Shown piece by piece: positions 1 through 10,351 of a DNA stretch of 64,000 nt (the first letter of the stretch is position 1; each line of letters starts with the position of its first letter). Under the pieces are notes generated by a model. The model searched no databases. It was not told the origin of the DNA and was given only the letters and a program-made list of their open reading frames with translations. The position numbers and the translations under genes were made by a program. The stretch covers positions 186,001 through 250,000 of the forward strand of contig NC_018310.1 of NCBI RefSeq assembly GCF_000234665.1, given 5' to 3'. Origin of the DNA: Leishmania mexicana MHOM/GT/2001/U1103. Lineage: Eukaryota; Euglenozoa; Kinetoplastea; Trypanosomatida; Trypanosomatidae.

Positions 1-2
1 CT

Positions 3-2474
3 GTTGCCGTACTCCCTGTGGTGCAGGCAGCTGATGCGTCGACCTCAGCGCAGGAAGGGCAGCAGGCAAGCGCAGGCGAAGCGGGCAGTGACTCCGGACA
101 TGGTCTGTGCGAGGTGCAGGCCATGGGTCCGGCGTTTCTGGAAGCGCCTGCTGACCAGCCAGCACCGCCGCAGCTGAGCACACCGACACACGAGGTCTCG
201 ATTGCGCCGCTGAACTCCACGGCGCTTGTGCCGGCGGTGTCGGCGGTGAATGAGGCTTACGCGCGCGCACCGCCCTACGCCGATGCGACGGAAGTGGCAA
301 GTCACGCACACAGTGCTGCTGCTCCGGAGGACGACGCCGGTCCAGTGGAATCGATGAACTCGTCCGCGGCAACGAGGCTCGCCACGACAGCAGCAGCCGA
401 AGGAAGTGACAGCCAGCAGCAGGAGGATCATGATCAACCGGTGGACGGCACCGCATCCGGCCCGCGCGGAGTACCCACGACGGGGGCCGACTCACAGGCC
501 TGGGTGATTAACTTCGCACCTAGGAAGCTAATGCCGACGCGCAAGATGACGAAGAAGGAGAGGGAAACCATCCAGCAGTTGCGGCTGCGCAGTCAGACCA
601 TCGGCGCAGGTGCACCGACTGCCACCATGACCGCGCTGACAGCCGGTGGCGGCCTCGGCGCGGACAGCGAGGGAAACACTGTTGTCACACTTGGCGTCGG
701 CACGTCAGCCGCGTCGCCGTCTGCGCCGCTACAGGTGGTTCACCTCGAAGCCCTCGCCGTAGACCGCGAGGCGCTCATTCCAAGGAATCTGCCGACGACG
801 CGGGCCGACCTCGAGGTGCGGCTAGTACTGCGCCTTCCGCGCCTTCTGTGTGTAACCAAGCAGTACCCGCGCGGCTGCGGCATAGCCTCGTTGGCGTCTG
901 TGTACAACTACCTGTACAGCTGGCTCGGCGAGAGCGCCACCGGGGCCAACCGCGCACCGCACGCGCAGGAGGAGCTCATGTCGATCCTCGGCTTTGAGCC
1001 GCCCTTCGGCGACATTGCGTGGGGGCCGTTCACCGGCAACGCCACCCTCATCCGGTGGTTCCACGCGCTGAACCGGCACTTCGGCGTGCGCGGGCGCGCG
1101 TATATTCTGTACAAGGCCCACGGCAGTGGCAACACAGCGCACCTCTACGCCAACAACACCGAGGCGCTGGCAGCCGTGAAGGCGGCGCTGCGCGACCCGC
1201 ACTGCGCCCTTATATACCACTGCTACAACCACTACATGGTGCCGATTGGTTACCAGGACATACCGCTTGCGCAGACGGACTTCCTGAAGCCGACCGTGGC
1301 CGAGTCGAACTGTGACACGACCATTTTCATCGGGGAGGTTAGCCGCGGTCGTAACGAGGCGATGTACGCGCGCAAGTGGTCGCAGATCGTGAAGGATATC
1401 GAGTGCAAGTCACCCTTCTTCTTCAACATTCGTCATCCTGAGCAGGGCGTGCAGCGGCGCGAGCCCAGGAAGAGGTCGTGCAAGGCGGGGGTGAGCGAAG
1501 GTGCTGGCGTCGCTGCCCCGCATGCGACCATCGCCGTTACCACCACGGCGGCGGCGGCAACGGAACAGACGAAAGAGGCGGAGGAGTCGCAGCCACTGCA
1601 GCCGGAGCCGGAGTCGGAGGACCAAGAGCAGAAGGACAGGAGCTCGAGCAGGGCATACAGCGCCGCTGCGACCATCCTAGTTGCATCGCCGAATGCCCCT
1701 CCGGGCAGCGCCGCGACTGTGCCGCGCGACATGAACGACAGGGATGTCGACGTCGACGTCCTTGACAACGCAGTGCGCAGCACAAGCAACGATGCGGTCG
1801 AGATGGTGCCCTTTGCCGCCGCCACACCATCGCTGCCGTCGGCGGCGTCTTCACCTTTGCAGCCGCCGCTGCCGCACTCCTCCCCGGCCCCAGGGGTGTC
1901 AACCAGCGCCCTTCTCAAACCTGACTTCGCTGAGCCGTCGGAGGACGCAGCTGGCAGCTTGTCCGTCACAACAGAGCCGCAGCCGCAGGTAGTGACGGAG
2001 GAAGAGCTGGTGGCTACGGAGTGTGGTGTAAACTGTGAGGAGAACGCTGGTGCGTCTCCCGCAGCTCAGTCGGCATCATTGTCGCTCAGGGACGCGCCCG
2101 AAACACCTCTCGAGGACAAGGCCATGGCTTCGTTCACCGAAGCCATCGGCTCAGTGCGCGTACCCCCACCTCCACCAGCGTCGTCCTCACCGAAGCAAAA
2201 GCCAACGCAGCTTGGCAATGGTGTTGCGCGTGCGGGCAAGGCAGCGGAGTCTCCGCACTCTTCGCAACCGGCGCGGTCGCCAGCCAAGTCGAAGAAGGGG
2301 CAGGGCAACTTGCACTGCATCATCTGCTTCCGCAATGACGAGGGGGAGCCGCACCTGGAGCGGTACGAGGACGCGCCGGTGCCACTTGGCGGAGCCGACG
2401 GAGCACTGCAGTGGAGGTCGTCGTCCTTGTCATTCAGCGACAACAGCTCGAGTAGTACTGCGGACGACACATGA
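3..2474 (+). CDS. BIVM-family protein, 5' end cut by the window edge
   Basis: The frame is already open at the left edge, so the true start lies outside; 823 codons plus a TGA stop are visible. The conserved core runs from about nt 830 to 1455. It holds the blocks GCGIASLASVYNYLYSWLGE, LGFEPPFGDIAWGPFTGN, YHCYNHYMVPIGY and NIRHPEQGVQ, which match my memory of vertebrate BIVM (basic immunoglobulin-like variable motif-containing protein), a family also reported in Giardia. The last family block, GNLHCII, appears only near nt 2304, after about 280 residues of Ala/Ser/Pro/Glu-rich filler. The N-terminal 270 residues are also low complexity. The Cys at nt 876-878 and the His at nt 1230-1232 sit where a C39/papain-like peptidase would have its catalytic pair. 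That is my inference; no activity is known to me. Family call fairly sure, function unknown. Confidence 0.8.
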   Translation, partial: VAVLPVVQAADASTSAQEGQQASAGEAGSDSGHGLCEVQAMGPAFLEAPADQPAPPQLSTPTHEVSIAPLNSTALVPAVSAVNEAYARAPPYADATEVASHAHSAAAPEDDAGPVESMNSSAATRLATTAAAEGSDSQQQEDHDQPVDGTASGPRGVPTTGADSQAWVINFAPRKLMPTRKMTKKERETIQQLRLRSQTIGAGAPTATMTALTAGGGLGADSEGNTVVTLGVGTSAASPSAPLQVVHLEALAVDREALIPRNLPTTRADLEVRLVLRLPRLLCVTKQYPRGCGIASLASVYNYLYSWLGESATGANRAPHAQEELMSILGFEPPFGDIAWGPFTGNATLIRWFHALNRHFGVRGRAYILYKAHGSGNTAHLYANNTEALAAVKAALRDPHCALIYHCYNHYMVPIGYQDIPLAQTDFLKPTVAESNCDTTIFIGEVSRGRNEAMYARKWSQIVKDIECKSPFFFNIRHPEQGVQRREPRKRSCKAGVSEGAGVAAPHATIAVTTTAAAATEQTKEAEESQPLQPEPESEDQEQKDRSSSRAYSAAATILVASPNAPPGSAATVPRDMNDRDVDVDVLDNAVRSTSNDAVEMVPFAAATPSLPSAASSPLQPPLPHSSPAPGVSTSALLKPDFAEPSEDAAGSLSVTTEPQPQVVTEEELVATECGVNCEENAGASPAAQSASLSLRDAPETPLEDKAMASFTEAIGSVRVPPPPPASSSPKQKPTQLGNGVARAGKAAESPHSSQPARSPAKSKKGQGNLHCIICFRNDEGEPHLERYEDAPVPLGGADGALQWRSSSLSFSDNSSSSTADDT

Positions 2475-3387
2475 CCATGTCCGTCAATGCGTGCCACATG
2501 CAGAGTTATCCCCAACCGATGCGACGAGGACGTGCAGGAGTGGGTGCGACGGTGAGGGTGTCGGCGCGCTTGTGTGCATGCATGTGGTTGCTGCCTCTCC
2601 GAGGAGCTTGCTCGCTCGCTCGCTCCCACACTCGCTCGGTGCGCGTGCGCCAGCCACTGCTTTAAATGCTTTGTGTCTATATCCACCGTATCGCTACGCT
2701 CTCCCTCTCCCTCTCCATAAACACCAGACGAACAGGATGAAGCTCCCCGTGCCTCCCGCTCTCACGATGGCGCCGATGTCGGCACATCCCGTCCTTCGTG
2801 TGATTCACCTACCTATATTTCTCTCTGTGTGTGTGTGTGTGCCTCTCCGTCAACCGCACAACACCCTCCCCCTCCCCCTCCCCCGTGTCCGGGGTGGGAT
2901 GTATGATAGCCTCCGACATGCCATTCGACTTCTCTCTGCACTCCTCTTCCTCTTCCCCCATCCGACGTACTGCGATCTCTCCGCGGGTTTCAAAACCGCC
3001 ATCATACAACGCCGACGCCCACTGCCTGCGATGCACCGCAGTAGGACGGAGGAGAGGGCATCGGTGCACCCTGCAATAGACGCGCACCACCTACCACCAC
3101 CGCCACATCCACGTACCACTCTGTGTGTATCTCGCCCGGCCCCCCTCTACACCCACCTACACACGCATACATCTACATACACTCTGTGTGCGTGTGCAAC
3201 CCCCGTGGTGAGGTGGCCCACTGCCGGCCTACTCGCCTACACGAGCAAGACGTAGGCACGCCTAATCGTGCGCCTCTCAGCCTCTCCCGCCCTTCTTGTG
3301 CATACCACGAGGGCAGTCTTCTGCAGCATAGACGTCCCAGCGTGAGACCCCGTCACGCAGCAACGTTAACGAAGGAGGCTGCTGGCG
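2475..3387. other. Intergenic region, no gene seen
   Basis: This region holds a GT run at about 2826-2841 and a CCCTC-type pyrimidine tract at about 2865-2885. Further pyrimidine-rich stretches near 3270-3300 could serve polyadenylation of the upstream gene and trans-splicing of the next. Open frames here have poor codon bias and simple-sequence composition. Confidence 0.6.
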
Positions 3388-6300
3388 ATGGACACCGGCC
3401 ATCGCCGCGAGGTGCGCAACGCGCGCCGGCTGCGGCGTCATCAGCGCAGCGGGGCCGATGGCAATGATGCCCATGAGATGCGCACCGGCTCCGCCGCTGT
3501 CGGCGGCCGCTTTACTCCGCCACCACCCAACTCTGCCCCAGGTGTGATGTTGGGCGCCGGCGCAGCAGCATCGGGAGCTGTTGGTCACCGTACCTCGGTC
3601 GTCGCGAGCCGCGACGAGGCGCAGCGCCTCTCCGAGCGCATGAAGCAACAGCGGCAAGTGAAGAGCCGCGCGGATCAGATAGTATCGCAGCGCGAAGCGC
3701 TCATCCGAGAGCGGTACGCCCCGAACGCGATCGCCGCCACGGCTCACGGGCCGTCGCAGCAGCAACCGCAGGCCTCTGCCTACGCTTTCGACAAGGATGA
3801 CTTGCTGGCAAACCTTATCGGCGAGAGCAGGGCGAACTTCCTCAAGCTGGACCACGACCTGACGGAAGACCACACGATTGCCACGCATCGGCTGCACACC
3901 TCCGTCTTTTCCCACGCGAAGAGCTTCCTACTCCTTTTCCGCGATGTCGACCGTGCCAGTGACCTCGTGGAAGCCCTCAAGGCCAATGTGCAGGGCACAA
4001 AGGCCGCAATCTCCAGTATCAGCAAGTACTCTGCAAACTTCGTGGCTGGTGCGTCGATATCTTCGGCAGGCAAGCTGCCTGGCTCCGCCACCGCCGACGT
4101 GCGTGGTTGCAGTGCCGGGGGCGGCAGCGTGTTCAGCGCAGCGCTCGGCGGATCCCCTAGCGATGGGGATCCGCGACGGTTCGCACGACCGAGTCTCGTA
4201 TCTCGCCGCATCACGCAGCGCTACGCCTCGGGCGGCAGCAGCGATATGGCGTGGCTGAATGACGGTGATGTCGACCTCGGCTGGGGCACCGGAGGCGCCA
4301 CCAGTATCGGCTCGTCGGCCGCCGCCAGGTCCAGCCGCACCACAACGTGGGGCTCGACGGTGCATCGCAGCAGCGTGGTGGACGAGGAGGGAGCGGTGGC
4401 CGACGGTGGCGCGGATGCCGTGACCACGAACGCCGGTGCCTCGCGGCCGACGACACGTGGGCTGAACGTCTCCTCGGTGCGACAGTGGCGACACATAATT
4501 GGCATGGGAACCGGGCTCGCCGCGAGAGGCAGTGCCGGTGACCGCGAGGTGGCGGAGAGCAGCCCCACAGCTCCAGGGCGGCAGTGGCGGGGTGGGTCTG
4601 GGCTGACGGCTAAGTCCCGCGCATCGACGGGGCACACCACCACCCCTGCCACGTCGGAAAAGGAAGCCGCCGACACCACCGCCTTCGTGGACATCCTGCG
4701 CGAGGAGGTGAATCAACTCCTTACGGAGCGGCGCCATGTCGACGCGGCGGAGCTGCTGTACCGCCTTGCCGACGAGGCGACGGCGAAGGGGTGCGTGCCG
4801 TTCCTGCTGGACCTCGAGGCGGCCCTCGTCAGCAGTGTGATCACGAACGTTGTCAAGATACCAATCACGCCCATGTACGTTGAGAGCCTGCACGTGCCGC
4901 TGATCCAGCTGCTCCTCCGCTTTGGCCGCTCCCGCAGCGCGGCTGCCGTGTACCTGACGATGCATACGTCGTGGCTGCATAGCGAGGTGCAGAGGTTGCA
5001 GTCGCGCGTGGACCCACAGTACGCCAGCCTCATCGCCGTTGACTTTCTTGTGCGAGCGACACGGGCGACGGTGCGGCGGCAGCGCACCCTCGGCCTTTCC
5101 CTCGCAGCGGCGCGGCCTTTCATGGAGGACGGGAGCGCCGGCACGACCGGGGCGGCTGCGGCGGGCAAGACGGACGGAAAGCAGCCTGCCGCTAGAGCCA
5201 GCCGCGCCGCCGCCAGTGATGGTGCTGGCCCCGTCACAACGCAGAGGCCTGCGCCGCCGAGGGGGGCAGCGGCCGCTTCGCCGGGCTCCTTGATCCCGCC
5301 GAACTCGGCTGTGCTGTTGTGGGTGCGGCGCAACGTGGAGCGCTTTGCGTGCGACGTGCTGGCGACGCACCTGCTGAGCTTCGGCAGCGGCACGGACGGC
5401 AGCGACCCAATTCGCATCCGTCAGGCGGCGCAAATGATTGCGCAAACTTCGCGCGTAATGCAGACGCTCAGCAGCGACGGATTCGCCGGCTGCGACACCC
5501 TCATCATGCGGCAGCTGACGCCGAGTCTGGTCATCCTGGAGGACGACTTCACGCGACTGACCGGGGAGCGGGTGGAGCACGGCGGGCGGGCGATGATGGA
5601 GCAGCTGATCATGGGTAGCCTTGCCTTCTACGAGGCACACGTGGCGAACATGGCGGCCGCGACGTCTGCTGCGACCACGGCCGCAGACGGGAAGGCGGCG
5701 CAACCAGCGCCGCGACTCTACACGCCTCCCTATCAGCCCTCCCGCTGCGATGACGTCGCTCGAAAGGTGCGGGTGCGTTGCCAAGAGCTGGTGCAGCTGA
5801 TTCGGTCCCTCCCGCTCTCTGGCCATTCGCTCCTGGTCCAGCTGCTGCTGGCGCCCGCCTCGTCTTCTTTGTTCAAGAATGCGACCTCAGCTGGCAGCGC
5901 AGCGCAGGGCACATCGTCGCCGTCGAAGCCCGGGCCGGCGACACGGAGCTGCGAGTCCGCCTCCGGTGCGACTGGCGGTGCAGCCGCCTATCGCACGGGT
6001 GGTGACTGTGGCGCGACGGCGCTGCTCAGCAAGGCTGGTGCGACCTCTGCGGCGCCACCCGCCGCTTCCCCCACCAGTCTTCTGTTCTCCACGGCCCCGC
6101 CGCCGCTGTCGTCCGAGCGCTTTCGGTTTCTACGCTACGCAAACGGCTGCTCCAGCACGCACGTGCGCCTGCTGCAGTCATTGTGCGGCTACGTGGCCGC
6201 GCTGACGGGGACAGACCAGCTGCCCGCGGAGGTCATGGCCTCGGCGGCGGCGCAGGAGCAGGAGAGCACCAACTCGGCCGCAGCTATGGCGATGCGGGTG

Positions 6301-8571
6301 CAGCAGGCGGAGTGCGTAGCGTATCTGCTCACGAGCGCGGTGGTGACGGAGTCGATCGATGTTGTGCTCTGCAACTTGCTCTCGCGTATGATGGTGGTGC
6401 TTCTGCGCCAACGAAAGGCGCTCGTGCGATTCCTGTCGTCTGAGGCGTTCCTGACGCACCACCGCCGTGTCTTTCCATCGGCGGCCGCGAAGTCAGCCGT
6501 GCCCGACGCACCGTTCTTCTCCGACCCTGCCTCGTCGCCGGCATGGGTGCTGGATAGCACGCTGTGCATGCTCTCAGACGTACTCGGCCTCGGTGCGTGG
6601 GTGTCGTTCTTCACCAGAGGCGGGGCGATGGCGCATATACTGGCCGACGCGCAGTTTGGCTTCCGGACGCAGCACCTGGAGCGTGTGCAGCGGGAGATGC
6701 CGCGACTTGTGCAGGGGTGGATGTGTGCGGCGCTGCTGCTCAGCGCCGATGTGACTCGCGCCAATACCGTGCTCGCCCCGCCGACGACGTCGGTAAAGGC
6801 TTCGGCGCCACTCACGGCGTCCGGGCGGGGCTCGTCGGCTCCTGCGCCGCTCCTGGCACCGCAGCAAAGCCTCCTGTTCGGCTCGCAGCCGCCAGACCGC
6901 GTCGATGGCCGGTCGCCGACGCTGTGGTCGAAGAGCAGCATCTCATTTTCTGCCGTTGCCGCCGCCGCCGCAACGGCAGCCGGAGCGACAGCGGCTGCTG
7001 CGGCAAAGAAGGCGAGCAAGGCCGGGGCAGACACGGCCTCCGTGCTGCTGTCTATTCCCATCACGTCACCTTCTTCAGCCACGTCGCTGCCCGCAGCGGC
7101 AGCTGACAAGAAGGATGCCGTCGCTTCCCCGTTCTTCGCTGACGCTGGCGTCCGAGAGGAGCGGGTGATGAAGCTCATCATGGCGTTTCTGAATCTCAAG
7201 TACTCTACCCCCGCCGGCTACACGGTGCACCGCTACGTTGTCGACTCGGCCAACGCGTCGTCCGACAGGGGCGCGAGTGCTGGGCTGAGCGGCGTGTGGG
7301 CGATTCGCAGTCAGCTGAGCAGCTACCCCGAGTTCCCGATCGGCGAGGTGCGCGAGCACCGCAGCGACGAGGTATTTCTGTTTCACTGGTGCGTGCAGGT
7401 CTCGCTGCACCTGCTCACCTTCTTCCAGGAGCGTCTTATCACGCCGAGTTACGTGATGAACCAGCGCGCAGCAGAGGCGCAAGGCGGCATGGCATCTTTG
7501 AGTGCGGGGCTGCCCTTCCCTTTGAAGGGCTGCATCACGCCACAGGAGGACACTGTGCTTGCCGGATGGTGCGCCGGCGGTGGCAACTACGTGACAGCTG
7601 TGGCACTGTTGCAGTTTTTAGTGATGCGGGTGCTGCGCGACGGTCTCTGCCGTGCCGACACGTGGTCGGCGGTGTACGGCTGCCCCATGGCGCAGTGGCG
7701 CAGCGACGAGGCGGTGCTGCGGCAGCAGCTCTTCTTCTTCTCGCTCTTTGCTTACCTGTGGGCGCCGCTGTTTACTGGCGGTCGCACACCGCGTGCGCGC
7801 GCAGCCGTGGCCGGCTTGTCTCCGAGCAAGGAGGAGGCGCTGATGAGTGCGTATGTGGTGGACGGCCTCCCCTCGCTGACGGTGCTGGAGTGGATGACGT
7901 GCGGTGGGGTGCTCAGCCCGTCGACGAGCGCGGATTCCGTCGCTGCAGCGATGGCGTCTGCCGCGCTCGCCACTATACCGGCCAACCTCACTGCCGTGGA
8001 TGTGCTGTTTTCCACAGAAGGCACCATCCACATGTCGTCGGGAGGCGGCGAGGGCGCGGGCGCTGGTGCTGGCGCTGCGGGCGCTACTCACACTACAACT
8101 GGCGGTGGTGCGGCGTCATGGAGGGCTAAGGGGGCCGGCAGAGGTACCACAGCGCCGTCGGCGGCGACTGGTGTATCGGCCGCCTCGCCGGGAACGCCAA
8201 CGAACACGATGCTGGCAAAGCGCGAGCTCTTCGGCTCATGCGCCTCCTACATTCCAGATGGCCCGTTGCGAGTGCTTCGACACTTTTTCGAGGAGCAGCT
8301 TGGCGAAAGCCGCGCCGTTCGCGCCATTACGTCGGATGTCATGCGCACCCGCGTCGAGCGAGCCATGGCGGAGATCAACCTACTTGACTTTGTCGACACA
8401 TCGCTCGGTGTGGGCGACGAGGGGGAGAGCGAGGATGACGCCACTTCATCGACGGCGACCCGCTCCACCGCGGGCACCGGCTCAGCGAACAGGGGGCCGC
8501 CGTCGTCGCAGAGGGTGACCTTGCAGAACTTGCGCGACTTGATTGCCGTGTACACAGTGCCGCTTTCTTAG
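3388..8571 (+). CDS. Large Exo84-like exocyst subunit (candidate)
   Basis: A protein of 1727 residues. Residues about 79-110 form a charged helical segment (QRLSERMKQQRQVKSRADQI). Residues about 137-218 are long helices around NLIGESRANFLKLDHDL, like the N-terminal region of the Vps51/Exo84/Cog1 group. Residues about 433-570, opening with FVDILREEVNQLLTERRHVD followed by AAELLYRLADEA and later LLLRFGRSRSAAAVYLTMHT, read like the start of the Exo84 C-terminal helical-rod domain. Exo84 is one of eight conserved exocyst subunits that tether secretory vesicles to the plasma membrane, in trypanosomatids next to the flagellar pocket. The protein is more than twice the usual length of about 700 residues; the excess is Ala/Ser/Thr/Gly-rich inserts. 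The start is the first ATG of the frame. Assignment is from pattern memory; another tethering-complex subunit is the main alternative. Confidence 0.55.
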   Translation: MDTGHRREVRNARRLRRHQRSGADGNDAHEMRTGSAAVGGRFTPPPPNSAPGVMLGAGAAASGAVGHRTSVVASRDEAQRLSERMKQQRQVKSRADQIVSQREALIRERYAPNAIAATAHGPSQQQPQASAYAFDKDDLLANLIGESRANFLKLDHDLTEDHTIATHRLHTSVFSHAKSFLLLFRDVDRASDLVEALKANVQGTKAAISSISKYSANFVAGASISSAGKLPGSATADVRGCSAGGGSVFSAALGGSPSDGDPRRFARPSLVSRRITQRYASGGSSDMAWLNDGDVDLGWGTGGATSIGSSAAARSSRTTTWGSTVHRSSVVDEEGAVADGGADAVTTNAGASRPTTRGLNVSSVRQWRHIIGMGTGLAARGSAGDREVAESSPTAPGRQWRGGSGLTAKSRASTGHTTTPATSEKEAADTTAFVDILREEVNQLLTERRHVDAAELLYRLADEATAKGCVPFLLDLEAALVSSVITNVVKIPITPMYVESLHVPLIQLLLRFGRSRSAAAVYLTMHTSWLHSEVQRLQSRVDPQYASLIAVDFLVRATRATVRRQRTLGLSLAAARPFMEDGSAGTTGAAAAGKTDGKQPAARASRAAASDGAGPVTTQRPAPPRGAAAASPGSLIPPNSAVLLWVRRNVERFACDVLATHLLSFGSGTDGSDPIRIRQAAQMIAQTSRVMQTLSSDGFAGCDTLIMRQLTPSLVILEDDFTRLTGERVEHGGRAMMEQLIMGSLAFYEAHVANMAAATSAATTAADGKAAQPAPRLYTPPYQPSRCDDVARKVRVRCQELVQLIRSLPLSGHSLLVQLLLAPASSSLFKNATSAGSAAQGTSSPSKPGPATRSCESASGATGGAAAYRTGGDCGATALLSKAGATSAAPPAASPTSLLFSTAPPPLSSERFRFLRYANGCSSTHVRLLQSLCGYVAALTGTDQLPAEVMASAAAQEQESTNSAAAMAMRVQQAECVAYLLTSAVVTESIDVVLCNLLSRMMVVLLRQRKALVRFLSSEAFLTHHRRVFPSAAAKSAVPDAPFFSDPASSPAWVLDSTLCMLSDVLGLGAWVSFFTRGGAMAHILADAQFGFRTQHLERVQREMPRLVQGWMCAALLLSADVTRANTVLAPPTTSVKASAPLTASGRGSSAPAPLLAPQQSLLFGSQPPDRVDGRSPTLWSKSSISFSAVAAAAATAAGATAAAAAKKASKAGADTASVLLSIPITSPSSATSLPAAAADKKDAVASPFFADAGVREERVMKLIMAFLNLKYSTPAGYTVHRYVVDSANASSDRGASAGLSGVWAIRSQLSSYPEFPIGEVREHRSDEVFLFHWCVQVSLHLLTFFQERLITPSYVMNQRAAEAQGGMASLSAGLPFPLKGCITPQEDTVLAGWCAGGGNYVTAVALLQFLVMRVLRDGLCRADTWSAVYGCPMAQWRSDEAVLRQQLFFFSLFAYLWAPLFTGGRTPRARAAVAGLSPSKEEALMSAYVVDGLPSLTVLEWMTCGGVLSPSTSADSVAAAMASAALATIPANLTAVDVLFSTEGTIHMSSGGGEGAGAGAGAAGATHTTTGGGAASWRAKGAGRGTTAPSAATGVSAASPGTPTNTMLAKRELFGSCASYIPDGPLRVLRHFFEEQLGESRAVRAITSDVMRTRVERAMAEINLLDFVDTSLGVGDEGESEDDATSSTATRSTAGTGSANRGPPSSQRVTLQNLRDLIAVYTVPLS

Positions 8572-9541
8572 TCGCACAGGGGCAATCGATGCGCTGCTGT
8601 AGCGTGTGTGTGTGTGTGTGTGGCTGTGTACCCTATAAAAAGGGCAGCGGCTTTGCTTGCGCGAGTCTTCGTGTGAAATGTTTTTTTTTTGTCGTTGTCT
8701 CACGTCCGTCGAATGCACCCAAAAAGACGGGCACCCGCCAGTCTTGGCCGCGTAAAGGGCCATTCGAATGCGCCGCCGCCCGCGTGTGTCCATCGCGCCG
8801 CGCCCCAGCATTGCGAGGGGCGCGTTGGGCAGTGTGCGCGGCCTGCGTTGTCGCCTGGTTTCCTCACTCTCCGCTTTCCCCTCGCTTTGCTCTCTTCCGC
8901 CCCTGCCCCGCGGGCGGGCCAGCCGCTCGGTGGGCGTCTCTCCATGGCCCCGCGGTCTCGGGCACCGCGCCACTGGGGTCCTCGCCAGGGCTTGGCCACG
9001 GGTTTCTCGGGTCGGGGGGAGGGGCTACCCCCCCCCACCCCGCGCGGCCACGGCCCCCTAACCCCCCCAGCCCACCGGGGGGGCGACCCCCCTTCCCACC
9101 CCCCTTTTGGGGCGAGGAAGAGGGCGCCGCGCCGCCGGAACCACGGCGACAGCGCCAGGCGGCGAAGACAGCGGTGTCGCATATATCGCTGCCGAGGTGC
9201 TTCGCGCCGTTGTGTTTGTAGTGTCTTTCGTGGCGGCTTCAAACAAACAGAGATACAAAGCAGCTTGCGAGGTGCTTCTCGCCGAAGCAACAAACACCAC
9301 CTAATGTGTATTTCCTCTCGATCTACCCGTGGCCACTCCCAACTGCGGAGTATGGGCTTCGCTGCGTGATGCATTTTTTTTTGTTCTCTCGCTGGTATCA
9401 TGCACTCTCTCTCGCTCCACAACCTGCTTGCTGGCTCCTTTTAACCCCTGCTTCTCCTCGGGTCACCCATAGAGTTCAGATCCCCTACTTTTTTTTCTCG
9501 CAATAGAGACATCAAACTACTTCATTCAAAAAGGGAAAAAG
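8572..9541. other. Intergenic region, no gene seen
   Basis: It holds a GT run at 8603-8622 and a stretch of G and C homopolymers at about 9013-9118. Two similar blocks, GAGGTGCTTCGCGCCG and GAGGTGCTTCTCGCCG, lie near 9195 and 9269. Composition falls towards AT after about 9370, where T runs begin. Confidence 0.6.
9486..9506 (+). promoter_or_regulatory. Predicted spliced-leader acceptor for dUTPase
   Basis: A T/C tract at about 9486-9499 is followed by AG at 9505-9506. Splicing here would leave a 5'UTR of about 35 nt before the ATG at 9542, with no ATG in between. This is a pattern call only. Confidence 0.55.
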
Positions 9542-10351
9542 ATGATGAAGCGCGCTCGCAGTGCCAATATTCCAGGTGTGATTCTACACTCCTTGGCAGA
9601 GCTGCAGGATGGCCTGAACGCTATGATCGACCCTTCCTGGCGCGCTGCTCGCTCACTGGACAATTGGGCTCTTGCCATCACGATGGAGTCGACGGAGCTG
9701 CTGGACTCCTATCCGTGGAAGTGGTGGAAGAACCTCAACGCCACGCCTGATTTGGCCAACGTCAGGATTGAACTGGTCGACATCTTTCACTTTTCTCTTT
9801 CCGGCGCCATGCAAATGCGCTCCACCCCGGACGATGAGATTCCCGCCGCTTCGCTCAAGCCCCTGAAAGAGGTTATGACAACTTTTCTGCCGGCGAAGGA
9901 GTGCACGAGCGACCCGTACGGCTTTGTGTTCTTTCCCCTCACTGATACGCAGAACGCCATTGCAAGCTTTCGTAACGTCATTCAGCTCGCAAACGCCTAT
10001 CGCTTCGATGTCATCACAGAGAGCATCATTTATGCTGCCGAGGATCTGGGATTCAACTTGGTGGCTTACTATATTGCAAAGCACACTCTAAACTGCATTC
10101 GCCAGCTGGGTGGCTACAAAGACGGTTCTTATGTGAAGGTGAACAATGGTGTTGAGGACAATGCGCTTCTGCACGGCTGCATTAAGGATGTCTCCCTCGA
10201 GGAAGTTCTCGACGCCGACAAGTATGTCCAGGCGTGGAACAGCATCATGTCCAACGTTTACGAGGCTTTCCAGGTTAAGGAGTCTGACCGAAAGGATGCA
10301 GAGCGCTGGTTTGCCCTCGCAAAGGAAAATCGACTGGCAATCAAGGCATAA
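9542..10351 (+). CDS. DUT: dUTPase, dimeric all-alpha type
   Basis: A protein of 269 residues that hydrolyses dUTP to dUMP and pyrophosphate, keeping uracil out of DNA and supplying dUMP for dTMP synthesis. It belongs to the dimeric all-alpha NTP pyrophosphatases of trypanosomatids, Campylobacter and some phages, not the trimeric beta fold of humans. The metal-binding motifs are visible: E49xxE52 in [10 protein letters not shown] and E77xxD80 in IELVDIFHF, numbered from the first of two Met codons. Numbered from the second Met (9545) they are E48, E51, E76 and D79, as I recall for the L. major enzyme. PWKWWKN and the C-terminal [12 protein letters not shown] block also fit. The full length is present. 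Its codons carry more A/T in third positions than those of its neighbours, and it lies in an AT-richer island. Confidence 0.96.
   Translation: MMKRARSANIPGVILHSLAELQDGLNAMIDPSWRAARSLDNWALAITMESTELLDSYPWKWWKNLNATPDLANVRIELVDIFHFSLSGAMQMRSTPDDEIPAASLKPLKEVMTTFLPAKECTSDPYGFVFFPLTDTQNAIASFRNVIQLANAYRFDVITESIIYAAEDLGFNLVAYYIAKHTLNCIRQLGGYKDGSYVKVNNGVEDNALLHGCIKDVSLEEVLDADKYVQAWNSIMSNVYEAFQVKESDRKDAERWFALAKENRLAIKA

Noticed and set aside
3928..5826. Minus-strand open frame of 632 codons opposite the Exo84-like gene
   Set aside because: His/Arg-rich shadow of a GC-rich coding region with no family features.
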